NCBI GenBank assembly: GCA_025642065.1
Contig: JAODUP010000267.1
Span: forward strand, 10,001 to 74,000
Reading direction: 5' to 3'
DNA: 64,000 nt
DNA from: Paralvinella palmiformis
Lineage: Eukaryota; Annelida; Polychaeta; Terebellida; Alvinellidae
Below, one piece after another: positions 30,138 to 43,639 of the stretch; positions within the stretch are counted from its first letter, which is position 1; every line of letters begins with the position of its first letter. The notes under the pieces were generated by a model. That model saw nothing but the letters and a program-made list of their open reading frames with translations. It was not told where the DNA came from and ran no database searches. Both the position numbers and the translations under genes were made by a program.

Positions 30138-30315
30138 GGGACGCATCCATGGCCTAACTGATAGTGTGGTTGGCCACAGACCTATAGCACCTGGGTTCAA
30201 ATCCTGGCTGGGGTATGTCAGAAGGGTGTTTCATCTTTCACTTCGCCTCATTACCTTTGGAGGTCGCTTGGCTCATTTAGCCAACCACGCGCACAAAAGT
30301 GAAGCGGTAACATTT
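30138..30315 (+). mobile_element. SINE family A copy
   Basis: The head gggacgcatccatggcctaa and B box gttcaaatcc precede the A core. The tail is diverged (gtgaagcggtaacattt). Confidence 0.5.
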
Positions 30316-30618
30316 ATATTTTTTACAATTAATATTCTCCATAAGTTGCTAATCTGTGAATCGATTAATCAAAGCTGCAATGAAAAGGAACTTCAAAGTT
30401 TAATGCTGCATCAAGCCAACTAATGTGTCTTAAAATATGCTATTTACTGTTGTGTATGTTCACTTTTGTTGTTGTTTTATATACAACAAGGAAGATACAG
30501 TTCACTTGGTTGTTGTCATGATGACTTTCTGTAGAGTGGTATATATTCGTTTTTATATAGTGCCACTTTAAATCAATTAAATTTTGATTAATTGCATATA
30601 TATGTTTCAAAGACACCA

Positions 30619-30623
<5 letters not shown>

Positions 30624-30710
<87 letters not shown>

Positions 30711-30724
30711 CACACACACGCACA
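30624..30724 (+). repeat. (AC)n(AT)n microsatellite
   Basis: About 36 AC units then AT. Confidence 0.5.
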
Positions 30725-32686
30725 CATTTACCTTTATTCGTTTCATCTGTGAAATTTCTGTTGTATGATATTAGAACATTGGAATTATTTGGAATATTAA
30801 AACAATGATAGGAAATTAAAGATGAAACTTCTCTTTGTTCAGACTGACGTCATTCATACATTAAAATCATCACAAAACTAGATCAGTCAGTTGAAAGTAT
30901 TTAAAAGTTGTTAGAGCCATTACCTAAAAATAGAGAGGATCCGTGTTTATTCTATGACAGCGTTTAGAAATGAGATGGAAAGAAATTAAATTATATATTT
31001 GAGAAAATTAATAAAGTAGTCTAGTTTAAGAGTGTGCTAAAACCAGATGATACATTTTCTTTGTAATTATTTTATCGACTTTTTTATCTTTTGTCATCAC
31101 CCACAGGAAAAACTAAATAAAATAATCTGTTGATGAGAATAAATAATTTAAGATAAATTAATTTAAGTAATATTACAAGCATGTATATGATGTAATTTTA
31201 ATGGAGAATAATAATAAGTACACAAAGTTTTTGTAGTTTGCCATTTTAGAAACTATGAGTAAATTAACTTCAGACTATTTATTATTTAATTAGCTTCAGT
31301 AGCAATGCATCTAAAAAGAATCTTTATCAGTGAAATTATTCACCATTTCACTTTTTAAATTCACTAATCCGATATGGCTGTTGTATGTAACATATGTGAC
31401 TTGATTATTTCAGTTATTAATCAGATGAACAGGTAATACTGTATGCATGTCTGCATTTACCGAAAGAAGTTTAATAAATAATGATGCTAAACACCATTAC
31501 AAAAATATAATGATTAGTTTAAACAAAGTTAGATGGTTGATAATTGTTTCTATTTTAATTTGAGATACAATTTTGTCTCGTGTCATTTATACTATTATTT
31601 TTTATTAATTGGTGGAGCCAGGCATTATTTGGTTATGATTAGGCAGATTTTGGCTAAAAGTGTAGAAAAAGGTTTTAAATGTTGTAGAAATAATATTGGC
31701 GGAAGAGTAATTAAAAAGGTTTTATTTTATTTTAAGATCAGCGATTTCACCTTCAGTCAGCTGATTTTAAAAATTCGCAATCAAAAAGAATGTTTTTGTC
31801 TCAAAAGGTTTTACCAGCAATAAACATTTATAATGTTTAAAAACACAAATCCAGGATTTATGGCAGACTAACTGATAGTCCATACATAGTTAAATTAACG
31901 TTTATATTATTTATTAATGAAAGTTACCAAAACTGATAAATAGTCATAAAACTTGTAATATAATAAACGTTTTAAGATGAACCAGTAAAATTACTTTGAT
32001 TTTAACATCTAAAGCACATTCCGGTAGACTAAATTAAACAGTAATGAACTTAAAAAGTCTGAGTGGGAGCCATTATTATGTGTGTAAATTGTGTCTCTCT
32101 GATTTGTTGACACTACACATTTTCTTCCTATAATGGAAAGTATTAGTAAATATATCAGAGGTGGTTAATTCTTGCCGTGTTGAGCCATTTGGGAGAATAA
32201 CGAGACTGAAGTTTATTTATATGGGGGCTTATAATTTGATTTTAAAAAAATTAAATTTCAGAGAAGGGTGTGCGTAAATGCTGCTAAAGATGTTAAATCC
32301 AGAGAGATTAATTTATTTATTCGATTATTTCTTGTTACACCGATTATTTCATTCTTCTTCTAGATGGTTATTTAAGGCAGACGTTATTGGATTACGGTTG
32401 TAGTTTCGGGGGATAATTTATACTAAAAGCTATCCATCTGCTGGGGTGATTAGTATTGTAAATGATTATGTAATGTTAATAGCCAATTACCATAATAAAC
32501 ATCAGGACAAATCTCTCTCTCTCTGTTTGCGTGTCTGTGTGAGTACCAGTGTGTGTGTCTGTGGATGTTAAGTCTATGAGTGGGCTGTTACTTCCGGCCT
32601 GCAACTACAGACCCTAAATTTACCATTATTTAGAAGGTTTGTGTGGTAATGATTGGTAATCATCTGCATCATTATAAAACAGATAA

Positions 32687-33771
32687 GGGGTCAATTCCAT
32701 TTTGTCAATTCCAAATCTATCAATTCCAATTGCATATTTTACCTACTCCAATGACTGATTGGAGTAGGTACTCCCAGTACCTACTTGGAACATCTACTCC
32801 AAGTAGTTTATATTTCAAGTAGGATTGTCATGGAAGAAATATTTCTTAATTAAAAAATTAAACGGTAAATTAATTTGTGGATTTAATTTTTTGGAGCCCG
32901 ATGTCTGTTCTAAAACAAAAAAATCCTGATCATAAATGTTTGTTGGTGACCTTATTTCACCTTAGAGTGTCCTTGTTTTTGTAATTATAACAAACGTGTA
33001 AATGTTATAAATGTATTCATTTTATCAATATTTGATGAATTAAGCTTTTTAAAACTAGCAAGTTATAATAAACATGGATATGTCTGTGTGTGTGTATGTG
33101 TTTTTTTGGCTTTTATGCCTGTTTGTAGTTTTCCATCAAGGTATCATTATCACTTTTAATATTTCGTGACAAGCTTTACACAACATATAACTTAGTTCAA
33201 CCATTTTACGGCATATCTTTTGTGACTTTAAGGCAACTGAATCTATTGTTCGTATTTATTTCTCCAACACTAAAATAGTGTTAAATGTCAGATTTTGTTG
33301 ATGTTCGATCATCATAACGTAGCCATTTATTGAAGACCTATCACGTCATCATACCGTCCTGTGTATGATAATACGTACTATATGGCAGACGTTTACAAAC
33401 AGGTGTGTGTGTGTGTGTGGTACAAACAAGCTGAAAGTTATCGTGAAAACAATAGTATACAGCCAAATCTAGCTAAGACAGCTTATTTCTGTCCCACCAC
33501 ATCAAATTTATCAATTCCATTTTTAATCTACTCCAATCACTGATTGGAGTAGGTACTCCCGAGTACCTACTTGGAATAGCTACTCCGAGTAGTTTATATT
33601 ACATGTAGGATTATGATGGAAGAAATATTTCTGAATTAAAACAAATAAATGGTAAATTAATTTGTTGATTTAATTTATTTTGTAGCAAACTTCAATTCCA
33701 GTTGCAAACTTATCAATTCCAACTCCACTTTTTTAAATAAGCAATTCCGGAATTGGAATTGAATTGACCTC
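32687..33771. mobile_element. Inverted-repeat element F with internal direct duplication
   Basis: The left end ggggtcaattccattttgtc and the complement of the right end (aggtcaattcaattccaatt) look like terminal inverted repeats. Inside, 32,690-32,895 and 33,503-33,680 are near copies, each with a palindromic core (gattggagtaggtactcc and a gagtacctacttgga partner). It could be one 1.1-kb element or two copies with one end lost. Confidence 0.5.
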
Positions 33772-33961
33772 ATGTCTTTTATAAACCTTGGATGACAATA
33801 GTCTCTTTGTCGTAACATATCAGGTCATGGGGGCATAGTACTCAGATACTCAATTAAGCTAATCTGGATACATGAAGATATATGATTTGCTTATTACAGT
33901 CTTTTCAGTAGCTGGATGTACTTGTTCTACACAGAGAAATAACTATATATTTTATTTATTG

Positions 33962-34013
<52 letters not shown>

Positions 34014-36069
34014 CACACACATATATATATATATTACCACATTGTGTTAAATCCCTAGAGACCAGCATTACAGATGGGTGCATCTTCAATTACCCATAAT
34101 GGGTCAGTAAAATATTAGCAGCTATTTTTTACCAATATATTAACATATGTGAACATGTCACATCAGTAAGCCGAGCTGCCTTACCATCCTAAGAACATCC
34201 ACTGTTTAAAAGCATTCTTGACACAAGAAAGCACTTATAACTGTAGTCCATGCATTTGTTACATCTGGTATAGACCCTGTTATATGGCATATCTGATTAT
34301 AACATCAATTCAGAATATATTGTCAAATACTCGAAAATATGATCATATCACCCTTGTTTAATTTTGGATCCGTTTAATACTGACTAAGGTGGTTAGATTG
34401 TTCATCACGTGGTGATATTATAGACTTTGGAAACATGGACGTTTTGAATGACAAATTGCAGAACTTATTGCTTTGTTATGGAAAAGAATGTGTCTGAGGT
34501 ATGAACATGGGTACTTTCTATTTCAACTTTGTTTTCAGCAAAATGTGAGAAAATTGTAACGAATGGCAGACGTTTTCTTGATTAATAGTTAATATTATGA
34601 TTTAATATTAATTCATGGTGACATTTGAAAAAGCTTAGGTTTCTTTTAATCTATGGTAGAGTGGAGTATATAGCCATAAATTGTTTGAAAAATTCTGTGT
34701 GTATATGTGTGTGTGTGTGTGCATCTTATCAGTGTGGAATGAGGCACTGGGACAATGAATTTCACATCACGAATTCATACTCTGGATGACCCATTAGAGG
34801 CCGATTCATCAGAGCAGCGAACTTCACGCTGAGACACGTGTAATGTCTCACCTGTCCACATACAATGCATTTAAACAATGTGAATCACTTACAGTTGCAA
34901 TGACTGAAAGTAACACAACCATCTCAGACCATGACAGTTGTGAGAATGTTTATGTGCGCGTGCACGTGTGCAATGTGTGTGAGATCTGATTTGGATAATT
35001 AAATTAGAAATTATGATCGCATCCTGTGGATGAAGTACCAGGAGACTGATTAACAGCAGCTAATTTATTCATTTTTCACATTCATCTCTTGATTAAGATC
35101 ACTCTCGTCAAGGTGGAAAATCAAATTAATTAATTTAGTTGCCGAAACAAAACGTCATCAATCCGGATGTATCCCTACAAAATACCAATGTGAGTGGGGG
35201 GTACAGCAGTTTTTGATTATCAATACGCTAGCCATAATATTTGTTTCTGCTCCGTCACTGTTCTGTGACTGTGAGCTGTCGGGGACACTTTCGGTGATGA
35301 AAGATAGCAGGTGACCTTTACTCATCTTTGGCGGAGATAATATTTCATCTTGCGTAATTTATTTTTCCACAAGATGCCAGTCCTTATTTCTCATCAAGTT
35401 AGACCCACGGCTGGCCTCGGCGTTGTTCGGAACCAAATTTCTGACTAGCCGGCATCACCGATAGAAGTAAGTGTGTGTATTCGTCTTGGTATATTAGATC
35501 TGCAAGTTTTAGCACATCCTGGTGCTGCCGTCTAGGGAATAGTTAATGATTAATTATGACAACTGTTGCTGACATCTAGCGAGGGAAGAGTTTGTTATGT
35601 GGTAATTTTGACGGCGTAAGTTGTGCACGAAAGAAGGAATTTTTTTCTCAGCCAGAACCAATTTGTTATTGCGAACTCGTGTTGTAGATCTGAGTAGCAT
35701 GCTCGTTTGCGAAGTCCAACAATCATTATCTTTAGTTATCTTCCCGATATTTTATTTTGATCAATTACATGCCCTGTTTACAGACAGACGACAACCGATC
35801 TTACAGATGGCATACGATACCTTCTTTTAGACGCGTAAATTGTTCAGCTCTCCCAAATGGAGAGAAATGTCGAATTATAATAAACATCTTTGATGCGTTT
35901 TTGTAGCAGTTTCGGCCAAGCAGCATACTGTATTTGGGATGTTCACTGTTTATTATATTTATCAATATCTTCCCTTCAAACAGAGAAAAGGGGAGGGGTT
36001 TGTCGGGTGCCTGATATCCGCATTGGCTAGGAGCACTTCGCTGCAAATCTCCAGGTGCGTTGAGTTGTT
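33772..36069. other. Non-coding stretch
   Basis: Mostly unique AT-rich sequence. A short frame at 34,436 (MDVLNDKLQNLLLCYGKECV) ends in TGA and is not supported as an exon. Confidence 0.5.
33969..34006 (+). repeat. (AT)n microsatellite
   Basis: AT tract followed by short AC. Confidence 0.5.
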
Positions 36070-36170
36070 TAGCCGCGGTTGGCAAGGGAAACAAATCCCA
36101 CAAACTCAGGCATGAACCGGATTCGAACTCGAGATTTGTAGCACACGGCTTTAACCACTGTGCTATTGGA
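36070..36170 (-). mobile_element. SINE family C copy
   Basis: The complement reads tagcacagtggttaaagccg, gagttcgaatccggttcatg and gagtttgtgggatttgtttc. Similarity may extend left to about 35,890. Confidence 0.5.
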
Positions 36171-36225
36171 AAATACTGACTAACTCAGCTACTGATATAG
36201 AGAACTGATGTGGCAATTTAACAGC

Positions 36226-36229
<4 letters not shown>

Positions 36230-36282
<53 letters not shown>

Positions 36283-36360
36283 TTAATTGTGAAGGATAAA
36301 GGCTGGATTGAATACGTTGTCAAAACAAGTTTTGTGGCTGTCCGCAGCTGAACCTTAAAT

Positions 36361-36424
<64 letters not shown>
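36230..36424 (+). repeat. (AT)n … (CT)n(AC)n microsatellites
   Basis: AT at 36,230-36,281 and CT/AC at 36,360-36,424. Confidence 0.5.
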
Positions 36425-36429
<5 letters not shown>

Positions 36430-36999
36430 TGTGCGCAAATTAATAGATATAATTAAATGTTGTATGCAATTATTTAGTTCATAATGTATAAATTTATAAT
36501 TGTTTGTTAATATTTATTATCTCCGTGAAGAGATTAAAATAAAACTAAGAAAATGTTTGTTATTTTCGCATTCAAGATATTCGCCTTTTTTACCAAGATC
36601 TATCGCAATATTAATTGAGTTTCGTTATTTTCTGACAAGGATTATGTGGTGTCATGTTCGTATATTTATATATATAAAAAGCTAAGCCCGTTTTTCAGAC
36701 CCGAAGTATTTTCAGCATCTTATAATTAGAAAACGGTGGAACAAATGAATGATGTTGTGTTCCAGCAGCAATTGTGATGATGAGATATTAAATATTCTCT
36801 ATCTGTTTCCATCTCTATCTATCCCTATCTGTCTGTCTCTGTCCAGTATGTTTTCCCGTCGATCTCTTTCTGTATATCTGTCTAACTTCGTTCATACGTC
36901 TATCTATTGATGTCTATCTTAGTCCATCTGTCTGTCTATCTCTACTGATGTCCATCTGACTATTTTTCTATATTCATCTGTCTATCTTTTATTCACCAG

Positions 37000-37500
37000 T
37001 TTGCCTTTCTCTATCTATCCATCTAGCTATCTATATTCCTCTTTCTGTCTATCTATGTTCATCTTTCTGTCAATCTATGTTCATCTTTCTGTCTATCTAT
37101 GTTCATCTTTCTGTCTATCTATGTTCATCTTTCTGTCTATCTATGTTCATCTTTCTGTCTATCTGTGTTCATCTTTCTGTCAATCTATGTTCATCTTTCT
37201 GTCTATCTATGTTCATCTTTCTGTCTATCTATGTTCATCTTTCTGTCTATCTATGTTCATCTTTCTGTCTATCTATGTTAATCTTTCTGTCTATCTGTGT
37301 TAATCTTTCTGTCTATCTATGTTCATCTTTATGTCTATCTTTGTTCATCTTTCTGTCTATCTGTGTTAATCTTTCTGTCTATCTATGCTCATCTTTATGT
37401 CTATCTTTGTTCATCTTTCTGTCTATCTATGTTCATCTTTCTGTCTATCTATGTTCATCTTTCTGTCTATCTATGTTCATCTTTCTGTCTATCTATGACC
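37000..37500 (+). repeat. 22-bp minisatellite (about 20 copies)
   Basis: The unit is gttcatctttctgtctatct plus at. Because 22 is not a multiple of 3, all three frames stay open with the same repeated peptide. TCTG/TCTA-rich decay extends over 36,780-37,900. Confidence 0.5.
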
Positions 37501-38205
37501 ATCTCTATCTGTGTCTGTCTGTATGTCTGTTTGTAATATTGTGTATTAATCTGTCTCTTTATCTGTGTCCAAATAGCTCACTATCTACTTAGTGTTCATC
37601 TGTATGTGTATCTCTACTCACCTGTCTCTGTCTGTGTCAATCTGTCTGTGTCAGTGTATCTGTGTGAATCTGTCTGTGTCAGTATATATGTGTGAATCTG
37701 TCTGTGTCAATCTGTCTGTGCCAGTATATCTATGTCCATCTGTCTGTGTTCATCTATCTTTCTATCTACTTCTGTAAGTTTGTCTCTCTCTGTTAATCTG
37801 TGTGTCTGTCTGTCTGTGCGTCTATCTATCTACCTCTATCTGTGTCCATCTGTCTATCAGTGTATATTTATGTGTTCTACCACCTGTCTACCTATCTCCA
37901 CCTGTCTCGCCATCCGTATTCATCTGTTTACAATGTATTCGCCTATCTGTCCTTATATCTGTAGTTCTGTTTCTGCAGTAGTTCCTCTTATTGCCTCTAG
38001 ATGCCGATCCATCTATAGACCTGTCTGTATGCCTATTTGTGACTGTCCGCTTATCTTCACATATCTCTCTTTCTACCTGTCTGCCCGTCCTTTCCGTTCC
38101 ATTTACATATCTACATATGTCTCTGCCCATCCATTCCCACTTCCTTCCGGCCATCTGTCTCCGAGCTGTTTTCATCCGTGCCCATCTGTGCCCATCATCT
38201 CGTAG

Positions 38206-40635
38206 CCGAGATAGGTGCCCATCCGTCATTAATCAGTTCGGCGTGATCGTCGATCACGAGCTCGGGGAGATTGTGCAGCGATTTCACGCGGTACTGATTG
38301 AGCTAATTTTGTTGTCGTTTCTGATTTACGAAGATTGAAGTCCGAGAGCGTCCGGTTAACGAAATGTTGGCGCTGTTATCATTGTTAACAATGGACTACA
38401 GACACCATCTAACAATTGCCAGCATCATCATCAGCATAATCATCATTATCAGAGAGAGAGCGAAATTATTTGTTTTTATTTTTACCGGAAGCCTTCTGGA
38501 CTTCATGTTATGGTTACAACTCAGGACGGTCTCTGTTCTGTCGGACTTATAGAACGCTACGATATGGAAACATCATCAACTCCTTCGGGGGTATGCTGGC
38601 TTTAGATGCAAATCCCAGATCCACAATCCACCGATAATCCATCACCGTCCGCAACGAGATAATCCGTCACGGCCCAGGGTGAAGTCAGTCCGCCAGGGGT
38701 CAGCACGTCAAATACCATTAGCCAGTTTGGGGATTCGATCTGATGACTTGCTAGCCTCTTGTTCACCACTTATGTCGGGGTACAGCGTTACACCCGCACC
38801 CTAGTAGTTTTGTGATTTGTATACCATTACGTGGATTATTGTTAAAAAAAAGAACACCGTGCTGACCTGGTACATATGGTAGAACACCAGAGACTCACAG
38901 GTCTGGGATCAAAGGTCAATGTAACATGTGGGATGGTTCATCCATCAGTAACGGCTTCGGCCTGATCGTCACATTTCTCTTAAATTACAGTTAGTCCACC
39001 CACTCACTGTTCAATGTACAATTACAAATTACAGACGTCTATATAGTATTACAATTTATACTCGTGTTGATATTTCTATATTTCGATATTATTATTATTA
39101 CTAGCTGGAACCCGTAGTTAGCTCGGGAATGTTTGGAGACGATTTTGTTTGATATTATCATTGGTAATTAATAATAGCTGCCACAGTATCATCTAACGGT
39201 GGACTACTTGTCAGTCGGTCAAGTTATTTTATTGCGAAGTATGAAGTACACCACTGCGATCGTGTTTAGATAATATACCCGGGAAACAGTGGCGAAAGGC
39301 CCGGGTGGCGAAAAAACCTCGATGGCGAACGTCACCGGAGTCTAACCGGAAATGCCACGTCAGCGCCTCCATTACGAAGAGTTCGAAAGATGTCTGCGTC
39401 CATGGAATATTTCGCGTATTCAAAATCTTTGAAGGTCTTATTTAACACGATATATGTAGGGTAGTCGATTGGATATAACTACTTAACGAGACCCGATAAG
39501 CGGAAACTCGAATGAAAACAAAGATGGCGGCCAGCAACGTCGATCGAAAGAGAGATCTTCGAAACAGGACGATAACAAACCGCCAAAAGGGTCTTGTTTA
39601 TTATATTACTGATTATGATATATTATATTGTTTTTTTATTGGTGGATCAATAAACTTCATAATTTGAACGTCACGTGCATGATTTTTATTTATGTTTTGG
39701 TTAGATCAATACATTCGAACCAAGTGCTACTAATATAAGGAGGTATAAATTTGTTCAGTTCTTAATGAGGGTGGTGGGTGGCGGTGGTGGAGCGTCGTCT
39801 CCTGTTGGGTGAGTACCCTAATCCTGGTTTATGATCCTGTATAGTTTGGCTACAGTCTTAAGTTATCTAGGACATCATGTACTAATTGCGGGGATGCCCA
39901 ATTAATGCTAATAAATATCCTGAGATTTAAACAAAATACACGATGTACGTGAAATACGATGTTATAACAAATGTGAATCAAACACAAACAAATCGCGCAG
40001 ATCCAGACAATGAGATCGCAGTGATTAATGACGTCACAAAAGATCTGGCTCCAAAATATATATTCTGCCCATGTAACCAATTGCGTCTAATAGCCATATG
40101 CGTATATTTGTTGCCTTATAAAAGCTAAAGTGGCGCAGTTTGCTGATATATTAAGTTTGCCGTGTTTACACATCAAATATTTACAAAAATCCGTAGAATC
40201 GGCCAAAATATAAACAAAAGTGTCAGTAGATTGGAAAGGGTAAAACATCCGCGTAATGCGCATTTTCCCGTAGACTGAGCATCCCTGTAACTGTTGACTG
40301 TCTATTCTAGCGGCCATTTTAACATTCGACTCGGCTTGGTGTTGATTTATAACTGAGTCATTATGAGTCAGTGACAATCTGTTGACGGTTTAAGGTAGTT
40401 CTGACTGTGGTCATCTAACATTAGTATTCACTGATATAGTATCTATCGCCCCCCCCCCCCGTGAGTCCCCAGAATATTATCATTGATGACCACCAGTATC
40501 TGTTCATGATAACAGATATATGATCTAAATTGTCGTCTGCGCCAGGTCTAGACATGATTAATAAAGAATAATTGTCAAAAACAATGCCTCGATGTTCAGT
40601 ACGTGATGTAGATGTAAGATGCATCAGGGTGATGA
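38206..40635. other. Non-coding stretch
   Basis: Unique sequence. A YY1-like aagatggcggcc near 39,523 and an agcggccatttt near 40,310 could mark promoters, but no exon follows in either direction. Confidence 0.5.
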
Positions 40636-40702
40636 AGGCCCATGTAGCCTACCATATACACAAAGGTGGCCGTAAAACATCAATCATCATCATCATCATC
40701 AG
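40636..40702 (+). mobile_element. SINE family A 3' end with (ATC)n tail
   Basis: Only the terminal part is present: agcctaccatatacacaaag, gtggccgtaaaacatcaatc and a run of ATC triplets. Confidence 0.5.
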
Positions 40703-40980
40703 GGTGATGGGGGGGGGGGGTCCAGTACCGTGTCAGTGTCTTCTATCATAATATGACCCTTAACACATATATGCAAATCGTTGATTATATATGTGTGTAT
40801 TGTATATGGCTGGATCGTCAAGGAATATTTGATGCCTTAAAAGGTTTTGACACATGGCCTTCTATACACGCTGGGCTATCCATAGCAGGGTGTGGGGCAC
40901 GGGGTGACTCAGCCACTGTGAGGCCCTATAACCTCGCATCTTATTGTTCATACGCGGCTGTGTGCAAATTGATAATAATA

Positions 40981-41210
40981 ATAATGGGCGAAATGGCAGT
41001 TATTTTACGTAGCTTACGGGGACTAATTATAAATAAGTTTACAATTTACAATAAATGACATATTCGGCGGAGAAAACCTTGCCAGTTGCTTGGTTGGATG
41101 AATAACTCCTCCTACTATAATGCCACGGCCGAGGCGCGAACCTCCGACCTCCCGCACAACATGACCACGAGTAAGAAGGTCCCACGTTCTTACCCAATAG
41201 GCCATAGAGG
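40981..41210 (-). mobile_element. SINE family D copy 2
   Basis: The plus strand reads gcgaaatggcagttatttta, acatattcggcggagaaaac, gccacggccgaggcgcgaac and cttacccaataggccataga. It is nearly complete. Confidence 0.5.
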
Positions 41211-41283
41211 AAATTGATACTATTTTCCTGGCTCATTTAGCCAGTGTTATACAGCTCAACTCTGTAGTAAGGGTATGGTGGTT

Positions 41284-41625
41284 CTATATGTGGTACAGTT
41301 GGTAGCATGCCGTGCTACCGACATGCAGGTGTATGCTGGGTCTATATGTGGTACAGTAGGTAGCATGCCGTGCTACAGACTTACAGGTGTATGCTGGGTC
41401 TATATGTGGTACAGTTGGTAGCATGCCGTGCTACCGACATACAGGTGTATGCTGGGTCTATATGTGGTACAGTTGGTAGCATGCCGTGCTACAGACTTAC
41501 AGGTGTATGCTGGGTGTATATGTGGTACAGTTGGTAGCATGCCGTGCTACAGACTTACAGGTGTATGCTGGGTGTATATGTGGTACAGTTGGTAGCATGC
41601 CGTGCTACCGACATACAGGCGTTAC
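41284..41625 (+). repeat. 58-bp minisatellite, about six copies, tRNA-head-like unit
   Basis: Units start at about 41284, 41342, 41400, 41458, 41516 and 41574. Each contains gtggtacagttggtagcatg, like a tRNA A box, and a ggtagca…tgctacc stem. Units differ by a few bases (ctaccgacat versus ctacagactt). Confidence 0.5.
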
Positions 41626-41639
41626 TTAAAAGTGTCTAT

Positions 41640-42779
41640 TGGATGTTTGATCTAATCATCTTATTTTATCTAAACAGCATCCAATAAGCTACACGTTCCA
41701 GGTGTGACTGGTACCTGTATTAATTAGTTATCCACTCCAGCGTTTGTTTATGATAACAATTATTAAATACAATGCGTATTTATCAGTAGACGGTCGCACT
41801 TTATTTACACGACATCGTACCATAACAACGATATTATCGTTCTAGAAAACAACCAGTCAGTCACAGATAAACAGATGCATTATTTTATAAAACAAACAAT
41901 AACCAATATTCCATCAATAAGATACCTATAGATAGACACATGGGCAGACGGACGGACGGACAGACAAAATTATTACAAACTAACAGCTTGGTTAACATGT
42001 GTACTTAGCCTCGTTGAAGACGTTTTCCAATATTTAGGTGGTCGTCAAATGTGATGTAAAGTGAACGAAGAAGTAATAATCTTTTCAGTATAAAATCAAT
42101 ATCATGACCCCATTTGGATAAAGTGTCTACCGTGTCATTGTATTGTTTGTGCAGATGTCTGGCGAAACACTTGTCAGATGAGGTGTGTGTGTGTGTGTTT
42201 GTAGGGGTGGGGGGGGGGGGGGTTTAATGGTTGCGTCACAATATGAAATGTGCTTCTTTTATCCGATTCCTTTCCTGTAAGCATTAACCCGTGCTTTATT
42301 TTGCATGGACACACATCCACACTCACGCATGCATTCTCATACAATACTTATATTAAGTTTATATAATTAAAAAACTTTGTTATTTGCACAGTTGAATTTT
42401 CACACCTACAACGAACACATCACATACTACTAAAAATATTTGATTTGTGGCTACACAAGTTTACTATTGTTCCTTTCTGTTTGACAATGATTGCGTTAAC
42501 TTCCAGTCGTTGAAGTATTTAGTACAGACTAAAAATAAGAAATTCTATCTGCCACACGGAAACTTCATTAACTAGACTCCCAGGTGGATTATTCTATGAT
42601 CTGATGTAATTTGTGCGCCATGTAGGACAACCTCATTCGGACTAAATTCCATCTGCTTTGTGATATAACCGAATTGTGTTTAAATTGTTGGCCTAAATAA
42701 GAAGCGCGAGCAGGGATCTTCTGGGAGGTTTTCTTTGTGTGCGTTTATGTGTGTCTCTGCGCTGTTTTTACTCCGCTGT
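41640..42779. other. Non-coding stretch
   Basis: Unique AT-rich sequence with a short GT/poly-G tract near 42,190-42,225. Nothing else seen. Confidence 0.5.
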
Positions 42780-43440
42780 TGAGCCCCACAATCAGACTAA
42801 CAAGACGCGGAGGGAATCAAAGATCTGGCCGCCATTCAGTCAGCGAGTAATTGTGCTCTTATTTGCGGCGAATCCGGCGACTGCGTGAAATTTTCTCAGC
42901 AGATATCTCGCCGGCTTACATTATTCGCCCGATGCCTTCTGCGAGGAAGTCTTTGTCAGCGATTGGACGCCGACTCCAGCATCGCTATCAACTGCCCGAA
43001 ATTGAAATAAATGACGCCATCGTTGTGATTTTAATGCGGTCTAATGGATTTTCTGAAACAAATCCAGACAGATCGTTGGCAGACTTTTATGACTGATGCC
43101 CAATTGCCCCATTGGAAAACACCGAATATCACGATTGAGTGCGTCGCCGGCAACGCGAACTGCGCATGCCCACAGCAAATGTTAACGGTTTGGTGCAGTG
43201 TTTAATTCGTTCATCCGAGCAGACGATTTCCGGTTTCCGAGAATGGGCGATATTAAGAACGATTGTGAAATAGAATCAGAAATTGAGATATATTCCTGGC
43301 TCTTTCTGTACCGGATTGTGTTGAGTATAGTGTCTAGTGTTAGTGTGTTTTGTTTATTGATATTTCTTATGAGAGAATGGCCAGCTGCGAGCTTTTATGT
43401 TGCTGTAGAGTGCCGAGCGATGTATGTTGGTTAGACAGGT
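42780..43440 (+). promoter_or_regulatory. Candidate promoter/first-exon region (GC-richer, CpG-containing)
   Basis: The stretch is richer in GC and CpG than its neighbours. It contains tgcgcatgc near 43160 (NRF1-like) and a gccgccatt YY1-like core near 42,830. An AG|GTAAAC donor follows 43438. A short frame from 43243 (MGDIKNDCEIESEIE, a hydrophobic stretch, then stop at 43434) could be a small membrane peptide or a 5' UTR uORF. No downstream coding exon was found. Confidence 0.5.
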
Positions 43441-43568
43441 AAACGTGATACAACTGGATGGCTTACTTGTGAAGAAAAAATGCTGATCGCTAAAGGAAAT
43501 CTTTGTTTTAAGTGTCTGACGGTGGTCTAGTCAGAAAGGATGTATGTGTCTTAAGTCCTACGAGAGAC

Positions 43569-43569
<1 letters not shown>

Positions 43570-43625
<56 letters not shown>

Positions 43626-43632
43626 CGTGTGT
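43570..43632 (+). repeat. (CT)n(GT)n microsatellite
   Basis: Compound tract about 130 bases after the candidate first-exon donor at 43,438. Confidence 0.5.
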
Positions 43633-43639
43633 GATAAGG

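Larger units (their letters stand above)
29400..32686. other. Non-coding stretch
   Basis: AT-rich unique sequence with one SINE A and one AC repeat. No supported exon. It could be intron of the gene suggested by the exons at 26,540 and 28,343. Confidence 0.5.

Noticed and set aside
34436..34495. Short exon candidate MDVLNDKLQNLLLCYGKECV
   Set aside because: A TGA precedes the only good donor (GAG|GTATGA), no partner exon was found, and it matches no family I know.
41284..41625. CRISPR-like spacing of 58-bp repeats
   Set aside because: The units abut with no unique spacers, and the context is an animal genome.
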